Below are positions 24,070-36,589 of a DNA stretch of 64,000 nucleotides, one piece after another. This DNA is from Epiperipatus broadwayi. Taxonomy: Eukaryota > Onychophora > Udeonychophora > Euonychophora > Peripatidae. Under the pieces are notes generated by a model that was not told the DNA's origin, ran no database searches, and was given only the letters and a program-made list of their open reading frames with translations. Within the stretch, counting starts at the first letter, position 1. The number at the start of each line of letters is the position of its first letter. The translations under genes were made by a program, and so were the position numbers. The stretch covers positions 434,001-498,000 of the forward strand of contig JAQFVV010006471.1 in assembly GCA_028023455.1 (NCBI GenBank), given 5' to 3'.

Positions 24070-27000
24070 TTGCTTCTTTTGAATTTGTAGGGTTTTGGAT
24101 ATTATGTATTTACATGTAGACATTAATACATTAATTTGAAATTATATATCTGGAAAGAAGTTAAAGAATAAGTTCAAATATTTAAGAATGGATTTAATAC
24201 ATTGGAAGTTCTTTATTGAAAGAATTTAATATAGATCCTTAAATATAAGTGAAATTGTGGAAATTTTAAGTGTTAAAAAACTTTCATTGTTTTAGAATAT
24301 CTTAGTATAACAGTCATAAAATTAAAAATGCAAAAATATTTGTTGGTAAAAAGATGTGTTTATGATAAATAAATGTATTTAAAAATAACATCTCTAAAAT
24401 ATATTTAAAGAGAAAAAAAATGACAATAATAAAAATGGCAGAAAAAATTACCCAAGAAAAAAAAATTCCTCAAATAAAAAGATCATTCATTGAAAAAATA
24501 AGATATTAAAGTTACTGATACTATTTTAGAACACTATTTTATAAAATGAGAGATTTTTTTAGAGAAGAGAGAATTTTTATTTGTTGTGTGCTCATACATT
24601 TGTATCTCAAAAATTACAGTAGACACATTCTATGAATCTTTTTACTATAAGAAACTTTGACATTTATATAGGTATACCATAATGAGAATAAAGATCTTTA
24701 AAAATATTTATATATATATGAATTTTTGAAAGAACAATGAATTATAGTCAACAAGTTACTAACTGTGTACTCACTTGCATATTCAGTTGTTTCGATTTCT
24801 TTTTATGAAAATATCTTCTCAAGGAAAATATTCCCTGAAAAAAATCTGTCCATAAATATAATTATAAAAATACACACATTTTTTTTTTCCTTTGGTCATA
24901 ATGTGATTATTATAATTTCAGCATAATAATAACAATTTTCTTAAAATGAATAAAAAATGAAGTTTATTTGACAATTTGTATGTAAAAACAATTCAATATT
25001 TAAGAGATGATAAAAAACCGATTATTCCTTTTGTTTAAAAAAAGTTTACCTTTATATATATATAACACAAGTTTTAAAAGTCATATTGAAGAACAAAATC
25101 TCAACAACCTTCTGAAAAAAAGCCATAAGAATAAAGTTATGACTCGGTATGTTTTATTTGATAGGTGATAAAAATTTTAATAGCATTTTCTGACTAATGT
25201 TTGATAGCTTGTTAAATTGATTATGTATAGGTGACTAGGAAAAAGAAATCCTAATCCTGTTTGAATTTTTTTAAAAAAAAAAAATTACCTGTACTAGATT
25301 CAAATTTTATATAATTGCCTTAACTACTAATTCATAAACGTTTTTTTTATTTAAATGCATATTTAAATAATAGATAATTAGTCAAAATGACATGAGGCTT
25401 TGAGAATTTAAACTGATATAAAACTTATAATTCATTTTAGATAATTGATGATCTCTAACCATGCTTAATTTTTTTCGGTTAGATGAATGATAGCCGATTC
25501 ATACAGCTACCAATTTTTGATTAGCAAATGGTTGTCTTACTATTATTAGATAGAGAATAATAGAAAATGAAAACTATTAACACCTCATCACATAGCAATT
25601 CACTGTTTGTCTGTGGAGGCTCTCCTTTGATCTGCAGCGGCTCATTTAAAAGATTTTGTCTTGGCTACAAAATTATTCATTAATATATATATATACACTA
25701 TTAAGAATTGTTTATAGTATATAACTGAAACCAAACTGATATGTCATTTTTGTAATGAAACAATTAATATTGTATTTTTCATATTGAATAAGATTAATAT
25801 TTTTTCAACACTTTTGTATATATGGAAGAATAGAATTACTTATCAGATTAGACAATTACTAATCTAAGACAGATTTTATAAATTTTCTCCATAAGTTCCC
25901 AAGATATGAGTAGTTAGATTCCCAGATAAGATTCAGCAACAAAATCTATTTTCATTTTGTTCAGAAATGACTCAAATAATGCGGAAAATTATCAATTCCT
26001 CTTATAAATTATGTTCAATACATGCGTATGGCAATATAACACATTAATCATGAGATTCATAATCATCAATATATATGTGAATGTCAGAGTGAGTGTGTGT
26101 ATTTTTAAGTTTTAGACATATTAAAACGGCTTGTTTGGTTGTGAAGTTATCAAAGACATAATCAGTCTAAAAAAATAAAGAACGTAGGAAAATCAAATTA
26201 TAAGATCAATCAGCTTTATTGACTTTTTCAATTCTGCTTTGGAGCTGCGTTATGTGCTGGAATTTACTCTTTAACTTTCCTCACAATGACTTTTCAGGTC
26301 AAAATTTTTATTTCTATTTAATAAATACAGGATGGATGTTTGTAGTATGATTGATTTTACTTCTTTTATCTAGAAGAAGTGCAAAAATAATATACGTTCT
26401 ATTAAAATATATTCACGAAATTTAAACATACTTTATTTTTAATGTTTATCATTAAATAGCTATTACTTATATAATGATACAATGAATTAGCTTTGCAATA
26501 TTAAAAAAAAGTGTAACTGAATGTTTTTGTACCCTATGCTATTACTGAAACTTTCATTGCAATTATTGCTAATTATATAATTTAATGACCTATATGATTT
26601 AATGTAGCGATAGAGTTATAAACTCTAAAGCTTCAAATCCATAAATCACAATTCAACTCTATCACTTCCTGTACTTAAACTTTATTTGAACTCTCTAGCA
26701 ATAAAGTATTTAACTATTTATTTAAATTATAATTTAATTATAAAATCTGAATTTTTTTAAAAAATATAGTATAGATAACAACCTTTTTGCCAAATATGTT
26801 ATTCAATACGTAATAATTTTGACCATACGTTTAAAATCAAGAGAATTACTGTTGTTATTAACTTGAGATTAATCAAACAAATATTTCCTAAGCTTGTTAT
26901 GATGTATTTGGAAACGTTTCAGTTTATAGAATGAAGTTTTATTACTGAATCTGTTATATTAATAAAGAAATCAAATGATAACAAAAATGTATAAAGTTTT

Positions 27001-27160
27001 CAATGACCAACAGCATATCACATTTACATTTATCATTGTTCAGACAAATTAAAATCACTGCTGATAGTGATGTTATAACCAAATATTAACCCTTGTTTAA
27101 CATAAGTAGTTATATCTATATAATTTATTCTGTGATTTCAAAATAATATTTAACCTACAT
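24070..27160. other. AT-rich non-coding stretch
   Basis: No gene recognised on either strand. There are poly-A-rich patches (24,405-24,520) and short TA runs only. Confidence 0.4.
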
Positions 27161-27166
27161 CATATA

Positions 27167-27506
27167 GTATATAATATCAAACCTCCACTCTTTTACACTT
27201 TATAGCAAAATATATATTTATTAAATTGATTATATTTAAACATTACATAAATACAATCATATTTTATATATAAAAATAAAATAGTATTAAAGTTAAAAGG
27301 ATTAGATGATAACTTATTGAATATAATATAATGTAAAATAATTGTAAATTATATGCATAAATATATAAAATATAATTGTATTTATGTAATGTTTAAATTT
27401 ATAGATCTGATGAAGACTGCTGGAAACAGTTGAAACTATAATCAATTTAATAAATATATATTTTGCCATAAAGTGTAAAAGAGTGGAGGTTTTATATTAT
27501 ATACTA
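27167..27506. repeat. Fold-back palindrome with one-sided 40-bp insert
   Basis: The left arm (27,167-27,272; CCTCCACTCTTTTACACTTT near the outside) mirrors the right arm (27,358-27,506). The right arm alone contains about 40 bp (27,401-27,440) reading CTGATGAAGACTGC...CAGTTGAAAC, which is missing from the left arm. The loop is AT-rich. Confidence 0.85.
27407..27436 (+). ncRNA. Hammerhead-like core motif (degenerate)
   Basis: CTGATGA at 27,407-27,413 is followed by ACTG...CAGT, which can pair as a 4-bp stem with a CTGGAAA loop, and then by GAAAC at 27,432-27,436. This is the order of a hammerhead ribozyme core (CUGAUGA, stem II, GAAA). One extra A follows CTGATGA, and no convincing stems I and III or cleavage site are visible, so activity is not supported. 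The same phrase is common in 3' ends of Penelope-like elements, so it may be a Penelope-derived scrap. Confidence 0.2.
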
Positions 27507-28121
27507 AATAAAGTAAAGCAAAAATAAAGAAAAAGAGGAGGAAGAGTCTTGAGGATTATATTATAACCTACATTATAATTTGCTATGTTTATTCCTTCTT
27601 AGAAATGTATTTTTGCATTTATATTTATTTTCAAATATTAATGACCTATGATCAAGTGTTTTCATTTAGCCTTAACTCTAACTTTTTGCTTGATTGTAGG
27701 AAAAGAATTTAACACAAATATATTTATAAAGCAAAATAATAAAACCATAGTAAAAATATATATATATATATATATATCAAATAAATAAATCATTAAGCCA
27801 ATTTTATTTTATATATATAGATACAGGATGTATTCCTAATTTAGACAAAACTAAAATAATAAAAAATTCAAAAATACATGTTATGAACTATGAGTAAGTT
27901 ATTAGATTATTTCGTTCTTTTTTAAGATACTTCTGATTATTCCTGAATTACCCCTGTTTCAATGGGTACTTTACTGGGAGGTTATTAGTAATAAATATCA
28001 AATAATAATGAAGAGAGAATAATCACAAATATTATATCACAACAACCAATACTCATTCTATTTTTTATATTCATTTAAATATCAATAATTCTCAACTTTG
28101 TAATATATATATATATATATC

Positions 28122-28161
<40 letters not shown>

Positions 28162-31100
28162 CCTCCTGATGGGCACAAGAAACAAACTTTAATTAAATCA
28201 TACTGTGTCGGTGGTGAATAATTGCATTTAACTATAAAAAAAGTGAAATGGCACTGAAATTTTTAAAAAAATGTGTTTATGGTCTAAAACCTTATATGAG
28301 AGTTGTTTATGAATGTTATCTGGGAATTTTATAAACATTTAGTATTATTATTATAATTGATGAAATATTTAATGCAAGAAAGGGGAGTGGATTATTACAG
28401 GAATTGTTGATGTGCAAGTTAAGTTGATATAAATTTGTTTTATTTATTTGTAGAATAGTGGTTGGTATTTGTTTAGATGGTTTTCTGATCTGTTTATTCA
28501 TTGGTACACCCATCCATGTATAAGCAATATAATCAGTGAAATATGTTTAACCCATAGCTATATCAGTTATATTTTAATCAGGATAATTTAGTATTCATGT
28601 AGCAGCATATGTGTATGCATGTATATCTGAATCTTCAAATTTCATTTGCATATTTAATTACATTATAGAATTTTACATTTTACAATGAAACACTTAAAAT
28701 TACAGCAAATACCTCTCTCTAATAACAGGAGCAAGTATATTTTGAGTGATTAATGGATTTCTGGATTAATAAATTATTTGACAAACTAAATTGTGTCATC
28801 AACTACTTTATTTACTAGATAATTAATATTTATTTCAAAAGTGTAAAAAGGTTTTTTTTATTTGTTTTATGAGGTTTGATTTAATTTAGAAAATCAAAAT
28901 GATTTTTTTTTCAAAAAAAGATTTCTTGAATACTTGTTCCTTAATTATCTGAGTGCAAAGGGTCAAGCTAACCTTTGGAGGATAAGATGACCTCTTTATT
29001 GATGGAAAGGAGATGTATTTAAGTGATAGTCAATAATAGAAGTTATTTATTATTATTCTTTCTGCTTATGCCATTTCTTCTATGTACATGTTTTACTAAT
29101 CTCTTCCAGAAATCAAGCCGGTTAAACTCCAAAATGTAATTTTTTTAAACATTATTATTTTATAAAATTCAATATGGGAATTCTAGCTACCAGACAGCTT
29201 TAAGAAAAAATGTCAGGGTAATTCTTTTTTACAAGGTATATTTTTCTTCACTCTTCACTCAATTTAATTTTAAATTAACCATATTGTTTGAAATGTATTT
29301 ATATGCTTATAACTTAAATCTACTTTATTTGCCTATATCTTCTATTAGGGAAAAAATGAAATTGTGTGAACTTTATAATCTTCTAAGGAAATGTATCAAT
29401 GACTGCTTAAAAAACTTACCATACATTCTAAATTTAAATTCTCTTATAATTATATAAAAGTTAAGTTAAGATGGGAGGATGCATGTATAATTTATTGTGC
29501 TATATTTTGAACTACTACGTGATAATAACTATGCTTATTATTCATGCTTATGAAATATTTTATTAAAGAAGTGAATGTGTAGCTTACAAAGAATTAACTA
29601 GTTGCTAGTATTTATTTAATGCTACCTGACTTAAGTCGAGTAGAAGGACATTAATATTATATATTTCTTGTTCTCTTTGGTATGTGGACTAATTATAAAA
29701 GAAAAATATTATTGCTTAAGGAATTGCAGATTTTATACGAACAATCAATTAACAATGAATCATAATAATTATATTCATGCTAACTTATAAAGTTATGGAA
29801 AGCTAACATTTTTTTCTTTTAGAAACCTGCTAAAGTTACTGCTAATTTAAAAATCTCCAGAATTAATTGAATGGTCAATACCAAATAAATATGTAGCTGA
29901 AACTATCTATCCATTATCTCATTATTATGAACTCATTTGTTGTATTAGTGAACTCAATTAGCTATTGCTAAGAAACATTTGAGATTGCTTAATTAAATCT
30001 AAAATTGTGAATGTCTATCCTATAGGAATTTGTCTCCATGTTTTACTAACACATACTCATCTGAAATCATCATCCTTATTGTCGTGTTATGCAGGAAACT
30101 TTATGTTAAAAAAAAAAACGTTGCAAGTGAATTTTTTTTTTAAAGTTAAAGAAGAGTGACTATTTTTTTTATTTTGTTTTGTTATATCATATACAGGTAG
30201 ATAGGTTTATTTATTATTTATGTATTTATAGTAAATATTCAGTTTTATGACTTTCTCTCCATTATATTTTTGGATAATGTCATATGCTAAAAGAATTGAA
30301 AGAATTAGGGACCTATCTGTGTGCAAATTTATTTTCCAATGTATAGAATGAAATGTATAAAGTAGCTGTGAGAAAGAAATTTATTAGTGTTATGTTCTAT
30401 GTTGATTGGGATTGAGAACTCTCTCCCTTAATATGTCTAAGTATTTGCCATGAGTGAAGTATATTCCTAGATTGCATATGTATGCCTTATAAAAATGATA
30501 TTTTATGAAGTTGAGTAGTATATGTCCCCTTTATTCTGGTGGTGAGACTGATTTCCACATCAATAGTATACCTCAAGGTTAGGTCGGGATTCATTATTCA
30601 TTGTTATATTTATTAACCAAGAAGTTTGTTTATTTCTCTTGTGCTTAATTTTTTCTTGAATGTTTATTTTTGTGTTATCATAGAATCATAGCTATATGTA
30701 ATGTAATTGGTGGTTAAATAAATGGTAAGATTAAATTCTTTATGGAATATTAAAGTAGAAATAGTGTTAGATTTGTTGGTTGGTCTATGGTATTATCCAT
30801 ATTATGATACTTATTTGGTAACTCATAAGTAAACTAACAAGATGTAAATATATTGATTTTGTGTTACTTATAGCATAAGATGTGACACACACATAATGCA
30901 AATAACCTTGCAGACATGAAAGTATAGTACTATTAAACTTATACATAAGGAATTAAATATTTTGAATTATATCATGTTAATTTACCACAAGTTTTAAATC
31001 AACAAATCATCAGAATGATTATTTTTATTTTGAATGTGTGAAAAGTATAGATATTTAAAGGGATTATTTGATTGAGCTATTTAAGGTTACTCTCTTGACA

Positions 31101-32760
31101 GCCAAAGTTATTAATTTGTTTTATCCCAATAATTGATAGTGTGACCTCTCCAATTTGTATATTTGTGCTTATAATAAGATATTTATTTATCCAGTGTTGT
31201 TTGCTAATAAAAGATATTAGAGTTAATTAACATCCTAATTATAATTGAAATTAGAATATGAGGTTTTATTTTTTAATTCATGTCTTGTAAATGTCTAATC
31301 AATAAATTATAAAGTGTGTTATAAAAGAGATATCAAATCCAGGTTGGCAAATGTATTTGTAAATTTAGGAAGTAGGATAAACAGTCCCAATATGAACCAA
31401 CTATATTTATTTTAATTGCAAAATGTAAATAAATGCTTTATTTATTTATTTAAAACTTTGTCTCGAGTTATTCTTATATGCATTCATATTCTAGTTTCCA
31501 CATTCCACATATCTATTATAACATAAATACATTACTTTATAAATTTGGTAATGAACATACTTAAATCTGATAATATTGTTCTTTTGATCCAGGCATTATA
31601 TGAAATACTTTACCTTTGGTAAACTTACTAAGAAGAATGTATATTCAGTTTATTATTTAGACAATGGTGTGAGATTAAAAGATACCCTGCTTCCTTCATT
31701 ATCTAATTGCTAGTCTAGTGGAACATCATTCAAATTGTTCCATTATTATTTTCTTTATTACCATAGTTATAAATTATTGTGTGATAGAATTTCTTTAATC
31801 AAATTGTATTAAAGAGTCTCAGAGATCTGATTTCATAGTTCCAAATTAATATCAATTTAGCTATTTAGATTAAGATGTGCTAAATAGTGGAGTTATTTAA
31901 TATCATTTTTTTCTGTTAAAGTTATATTGTAGCTAATATAACAGTGTATTTAGATGATGGAAAAGATCAAATGTAAATTATAGTTTGTTGGCTTGAATAA
32001 ATGAAGCTTTATCGATTTCTATCATTAAGTTGATTAACAAATGATGCATATATCTTATTTTAATGATCAATAGTATTTCTTCCTCCATTTATTTATATTC
32101 TATATGTTCTTCACTTCCTATAACACTCCCCTGAACTAAGCTATAAGTCAGGCACAAGTAGAAGAGTCTCAATACTAATTCAAAGCAAAATAAAGTTGCT
32201 AATTTATTCTATTTATTAACAGAATTTGGTGCCCTGGGCATTTGTTCATATAATGTGTAGGATTGGTGTTAAGTGTGTGTGGAGAGTGGGGGGTATAATA
32301 TATATATTTATATATTATTGTAAGGAAATTTTGAAAATGCATTAACATAGAAAAATATAAATATATCAAATATGCAGAAATTAGTAAAATGAATAGCTTG
32401 GTTCAAAACTATAGTCAAGTCATATATCATATTAATAAAGTATGTTAACTTTAAAAGAGGCTCTTAACAATACAAAAAACTCACTATTTTATAATATAAC
32501 TCAATCGTTTAAGAGATTCATATAATTCCAAAATAATTATATAGAAATTCGTACAAACACCAAATTCTATTATTGACTAGTTACTAATAACTGGAAAGCA
32601 AAAGATATATATATATACAAGAATAAATTGAATGAAATACTTAACTTAATACTTAAATAAATTTATTTTAATTATTTAAAACAATTATTTTTAATTATTT
32701 AGTTAATTACTTAACAATAACAGCCATAACAATATTTGGATACAAGTATAGTGAATATAT
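27507..32760. other. Long AT-rich non-coding stretch
   Basis: No gene recognised. It holds (TA)n runs at 27,757-27,777, 28,103-28,120 and 28,124-28,157. Many open frames here are low-complexity K/N/I/L/Y/F strings typical of chance. I saw no splice-bounded exon that I would defend. Confidence 0.45.
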
Positions 32761-32763
32761 ACA

Positions 32764-33672
32764 TAAGCTGGATATAATTAAAGGGGATTTGAATCTAGAT
32801 TTTCAAGTTCCCTTTAGTCATCCACTCAGTCCTATATAATCAATACACATGACCACATATATGTGAAAAAGATAAATGATTTTCAGTATATGTGCTTTTA
32901 TGCTGAACCAGCACTCACCAGTTGGTCCAGATAATCATCTCTCACACACACACGCATATATATATATATAATCAGTGCTCAGTTTATATTAAGATAGCAA
33001 ATCTACAAGCTTTAACGGACAGGTTTCTATCCTCTTCACCTCTTTAGCCATCCATATCATTGAAAATATGATGATGGATTACATATATTGAAGTTCATTT
33101 ATCTTTTTCACATATATGTGATCATGGGTATTGGTTATATAGGATTAGAGTAGAGACTGAAGGAAGCTTAACTGTCTGAATTAAAAATCTCTTTAATTAT
33201 ATCCAACTTAAATGTATACACTATACTTGTATTTAAATATTACATAACCAGCCTATATTCTGCCCATCCTTCTGTGTATTTAAATGTACATATTAAGGTC
33301 CTACATATGAGAGGTCAGAGTGACTTAAGGTCAACATAAATATGACAATAATTTTGGCATCAACAAGGGTTTTGAGCATCCCATCATCGCATTTTCAATC
33401 ATATGGGTGGTTGAAGAATTGGAGAGGATTGAAGCCTTTTCATTGAAGTTTGTTGCTTTGCTATCTTAATATAAATCGAGCACTGATTATATATGTGTGT
33501 GGGAGATGATGATCTGAACCAAATGATAAATGTTATTTCAGCATGAAATACATATATTGAAAATAATTTATCGTTTTCACACTATGTGGTCATGTGTGTC
33601 GGTATATAGGATAAATTGAATGACTGAAGAGAGCTTGAAAGTCTGGGTTCAAACCGCCTTTAATTAATAATA
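32764..33672. repeat. Composite fold-back made of three copies of one repeat family
   Basis: One copy lies on the plus strand (about 32,764-32,960: GATTTGAATCTAGATTTTCA, ATCAATACACATGACCAC, GCTGAACCAGC, GTCCAGATAATCATCTC). Two are inverted (about 33,065-33,215 and 33,485-33,672). The outer two form an inverted pair whose similarity continues inward through ATCAGTGCTC(A/G)(G/A)TTTATATTAAGATAGCAAA (32,971-33,050 and 33,400-33,485). The middle inverted copy sits in the loop. There is no coding capacity. The family is MITE- or SINE-like; I could not find a pol III promoter. Confidence 0.75.
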
Positions 33673-34530
33673 ATAAATAGGACACATTTATATACACACT
33701 CACATGCATATAGATAGATATTTATATAATACAAAAACTTTCAATTATTAATATTAATTTGAAATAACTTTAGATATTAAATACACTTTTATTATTCTGT
33801 TACATTTTTTAAAATTTAAACTAATCAGTATTTTTATGCAAATTTTTTTAATAAAATAACATAAAAATCTTTTTATTGTACTTGAATTCTTTTTTTTTTT
33901 AGAATTTAAACTGGGCTATTATTTTGCCTTCTATAATACACTTGAAGTTTTTTTTTGTCTAGTTTTATTATTAGTTGCTAATATCTAGTGTTGACTGACT
34001 AATTCTTTATTTAAATTTATTGGCTAATCTTTTTAAGCAAGCAAAAACATTTTGATATTCTAGAATTAATATCATAAATGAAAGCCACAGTATATATATA
34101 ATATACAAATAAGCAAGTAAAAAATAATTATAGTAAGGTAAAATAAGCATAAAACAAATTAATTAATCTACTAAGCCAGACTTCCTAAACAAAGTATCTA
34201 TGTCAAAGCACGACAGGGAGAAAATTAGCAAAATATGTCAGCATCTCCTCCTACATACAAAAATAATTAAACTGGGCATTAATTTTAATAAATTTGCATA
34301 TTTGCATGTATAACAGCTGTACGTGTGAATTGATAAAGTTCTGCCTATAATGTCAAATTAAACAATTAGTGTTTGTTAAAAGGAATGTCATTGGTTCTAA
34401 CGTTTATCATAATAAATGTGCCAAACTTTCTTAACGTTCTGTTCCTGTGATTGCTTTCAAAGCAAATAATTCTAGTAGTGTTTGTTTAAAAGAGTGGTCT
34501 GTGATATATATGTATCATTGAAATCAGTCA
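33673..34530. other. AT-rich non-coding stretch
   Basis: No gene or organised repeat recognised. Confidence 0.4.
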
Positions 34531-34537
34531 ACATTTA

Positions 34538-34893
34538 GGCAATCCCAATATCAATAACAATCAACAATCTCAATCTGTCGTCAAGGCAACCTCCTTTTAA
34601 CAATAAATGTGGAATCCCACCATCACTTATAGTCCATTGTATTTATATAGATGCTTAAGATTGCAACTTGACGAAATAGAAATTATTGATACAAAAAAGT
34701 TTCAATAAACTTTCTTAAATAAGTAAATATAACTTGTTATTAATGCAGACTAATAAATAGTCAATTATAACATTACAAACTACAATTTCAAGCCTAAATG
34801 GTTTTATAAGCCATCATTAAAACCACTCAATACTTATACAATCCCAATATCAATAACAATCAACATTCTCAATGCAACCTCTTTTTAACAGAA
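34538..34893 (+). repeat. Direct repeat pair, 300 bp apart
   Basis: CAATCCCAATATCAATAACA followed by ATCAACA(A/T)(T/C)TCTCAAT and GCAACCTC(C/T)TTTTAACA occurs at 34,538-34,607 and again at 34,838-34,893. The second copy lacks about 14 bp. The sequence between is not repeated. Confidence 0.75.
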
Positions 34894-35955
34894 TATATGT
34901 ATGTATACTATTGGACTTCTTTCTATCAATAGATTTCTTTAGTCTAGGCTTCTTATATGTATGAGATCAACACACACACTTGTATATACATACATATTTG
35001 CTATTGGATTCCTTCATCAACAGTAACTTCTTTTTCTTTATGTTTTACACATATGTAAAAGAAGTTAATACATACTGCTGGATTTATCCTCATAAAGTAG
35101 GTTTACTTTATCTGTGCTTATATATACAAGAAGATCAGCTCTATAAGGAGATTATTTTATAAAATGTCCTGGTTAACAAATAAGTGACATAAAAACTGAT
35201 GGCCTTCAACATAAATATACTTTTTATACTTTGAAGTTCATATACAGCAAGCAATGACTATAAATATAGTGGTTCTGTACTCAACAAAGACAAGACCATT
35301 AACATACTATTGTAGTCCAAATTTTGATCAGTGTGCAGTTTCCCTTGAAAAAGCTTTCCACTTTACTTTGAAAGTTTCTGAATTAAGATGAGTCATATTC
35401 TATGGAATATTCAATTAATAAGCAAAATAAGTAAAACTAACTAACGTTTAGTGATTTTTCATAATTAATAAAAATAAATATTATAAGTGTAATATAATTG
35501 TTGTTAAAGAACAAAATATTTTTAATTACATTTTTTTTAATCTTTTAACTACAAAATATATTTAACTAACTTTTACAATCATATTCACATTTAAAAAACA
35601 TTTATATTTTTACAAAATAATGGGGTTATTTTTTATAATATTAATTTTGGTTTACTATAATTTTTTTCAGAATAAGAGATAAGTTTAAAAATCTATTTAT
35701 CAGAAAGGTTTTTTTTTTATTTAACTTTAAACAAATTATTTCAAATATCAAGAATATTATTACAAATTTAATTAATATTTAAAACAATTTAGATTTTATT
35801 TTAATATTTATTTACATAACTTTTGTATAATGTGCATATACATTAATCATGTGTGAAATTAAGCATGCATGAATAGATATTATTCTGTTAGTATAAGATG
35901 ATCTCTATCAATATATATATATATGTAAAATAAATCAAATGTCCGTTAATTAAAA
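34894..35955. other. AT-rich non-coding stretch
   Basis: No gene recognised. The open frame at 34,980-35,162 is rich in aromatic residues and probably chance. Confidence 0.4.
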
Positions 35956-35959
35956 ACAA

Positions 35960-36130
35960 AATTGTAATTATAATTGAAATAATACATTTAACGGTTTACA
36001 AACTATTACAAACTATCCTTAAATCCGATTAATCCGCAGAAGTACTTAAATCCGAAAGTACTTCTGCGAATTTAAGGATTGTTTGTAAATGTTTGTAAAC
36101 CGTTAAATTTATTATTTCAATTATAATATA
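35960..36130. repeat. Fold-back palindrome with inner hairpin
   Basis: The arms carry TTGAAATAATACATTTAACG and TTTACAAAC motifs and their complements. At the centre, CGCAGAAGTACTT and AAGTACTTCTGCG form a perfect 13-bp stem around TAAATCCGA. The arms are nearly identical apart from a few bases and one extra ACAAACTATT unit on the left. No coding capacity. Confidence 0.85.
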
Positions 36131-36177
36131 TATAAATAACTACAACCATTAGATGTCTGTATTTTTAAATCATATAA

Positions 36178-36586
36178 TAATAATTCAAACAAATATATTT
36201 AACACAGTATTCAAAATTAAATAATATATTCTTTACCAGAAGTACTTTCAATTGTTTTACTGACAATCTTTATCAACTGTTAATATAAACGTACAAAATA
36301 TAAAAACGTGTATTACCCATCATTCAATCTATTCAAATTTCCCACAATTCTGTTGTCTTTATATTATCCGATTCTTTATTCATTAAATCACCTCTATTCC
36401 TAGATATCATCATTGCCTCTTTAATTTATGTTTTTCACTACATCTTTCAATTTGAATAATTTTTATATCTCTATTATTTTAACAGTTGATAAAGATTGTC
36501 AGTGAAACAATTGAAAGTACTTCTGGTAAAGAATATATTATTTAATTTTGAATACTGTGTTAAATATATCTGTTTGAATTATTTTA
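36178..36586. repeat. Fold-back palindrome, about 100-bp arms, 195-bp loop
   Basis: The left arm (36,178-36,283) and right arm (36,480-36,586) are near-identical inverted copies (TTAACACAGTATTCAAAATT; CCAGAAGTACTTTCAATTG; ACAATCTTTATCAACTGTTA). The loop is C/T-rich on the plus strand. The CAGAAGTACTT word also occurs in the neighbouring palindrome at 35,960, only 50 bp away. Confidence 0.9.
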
Positions 36587-36589
36587 TAT

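Noticed and set aside
28316-28513. 65-codon minus-strand frame as a gene
   Set aside because: Low-complexity N/I/L-rich composition typical of chance in AT-rich DNA. No splice or family evidence.
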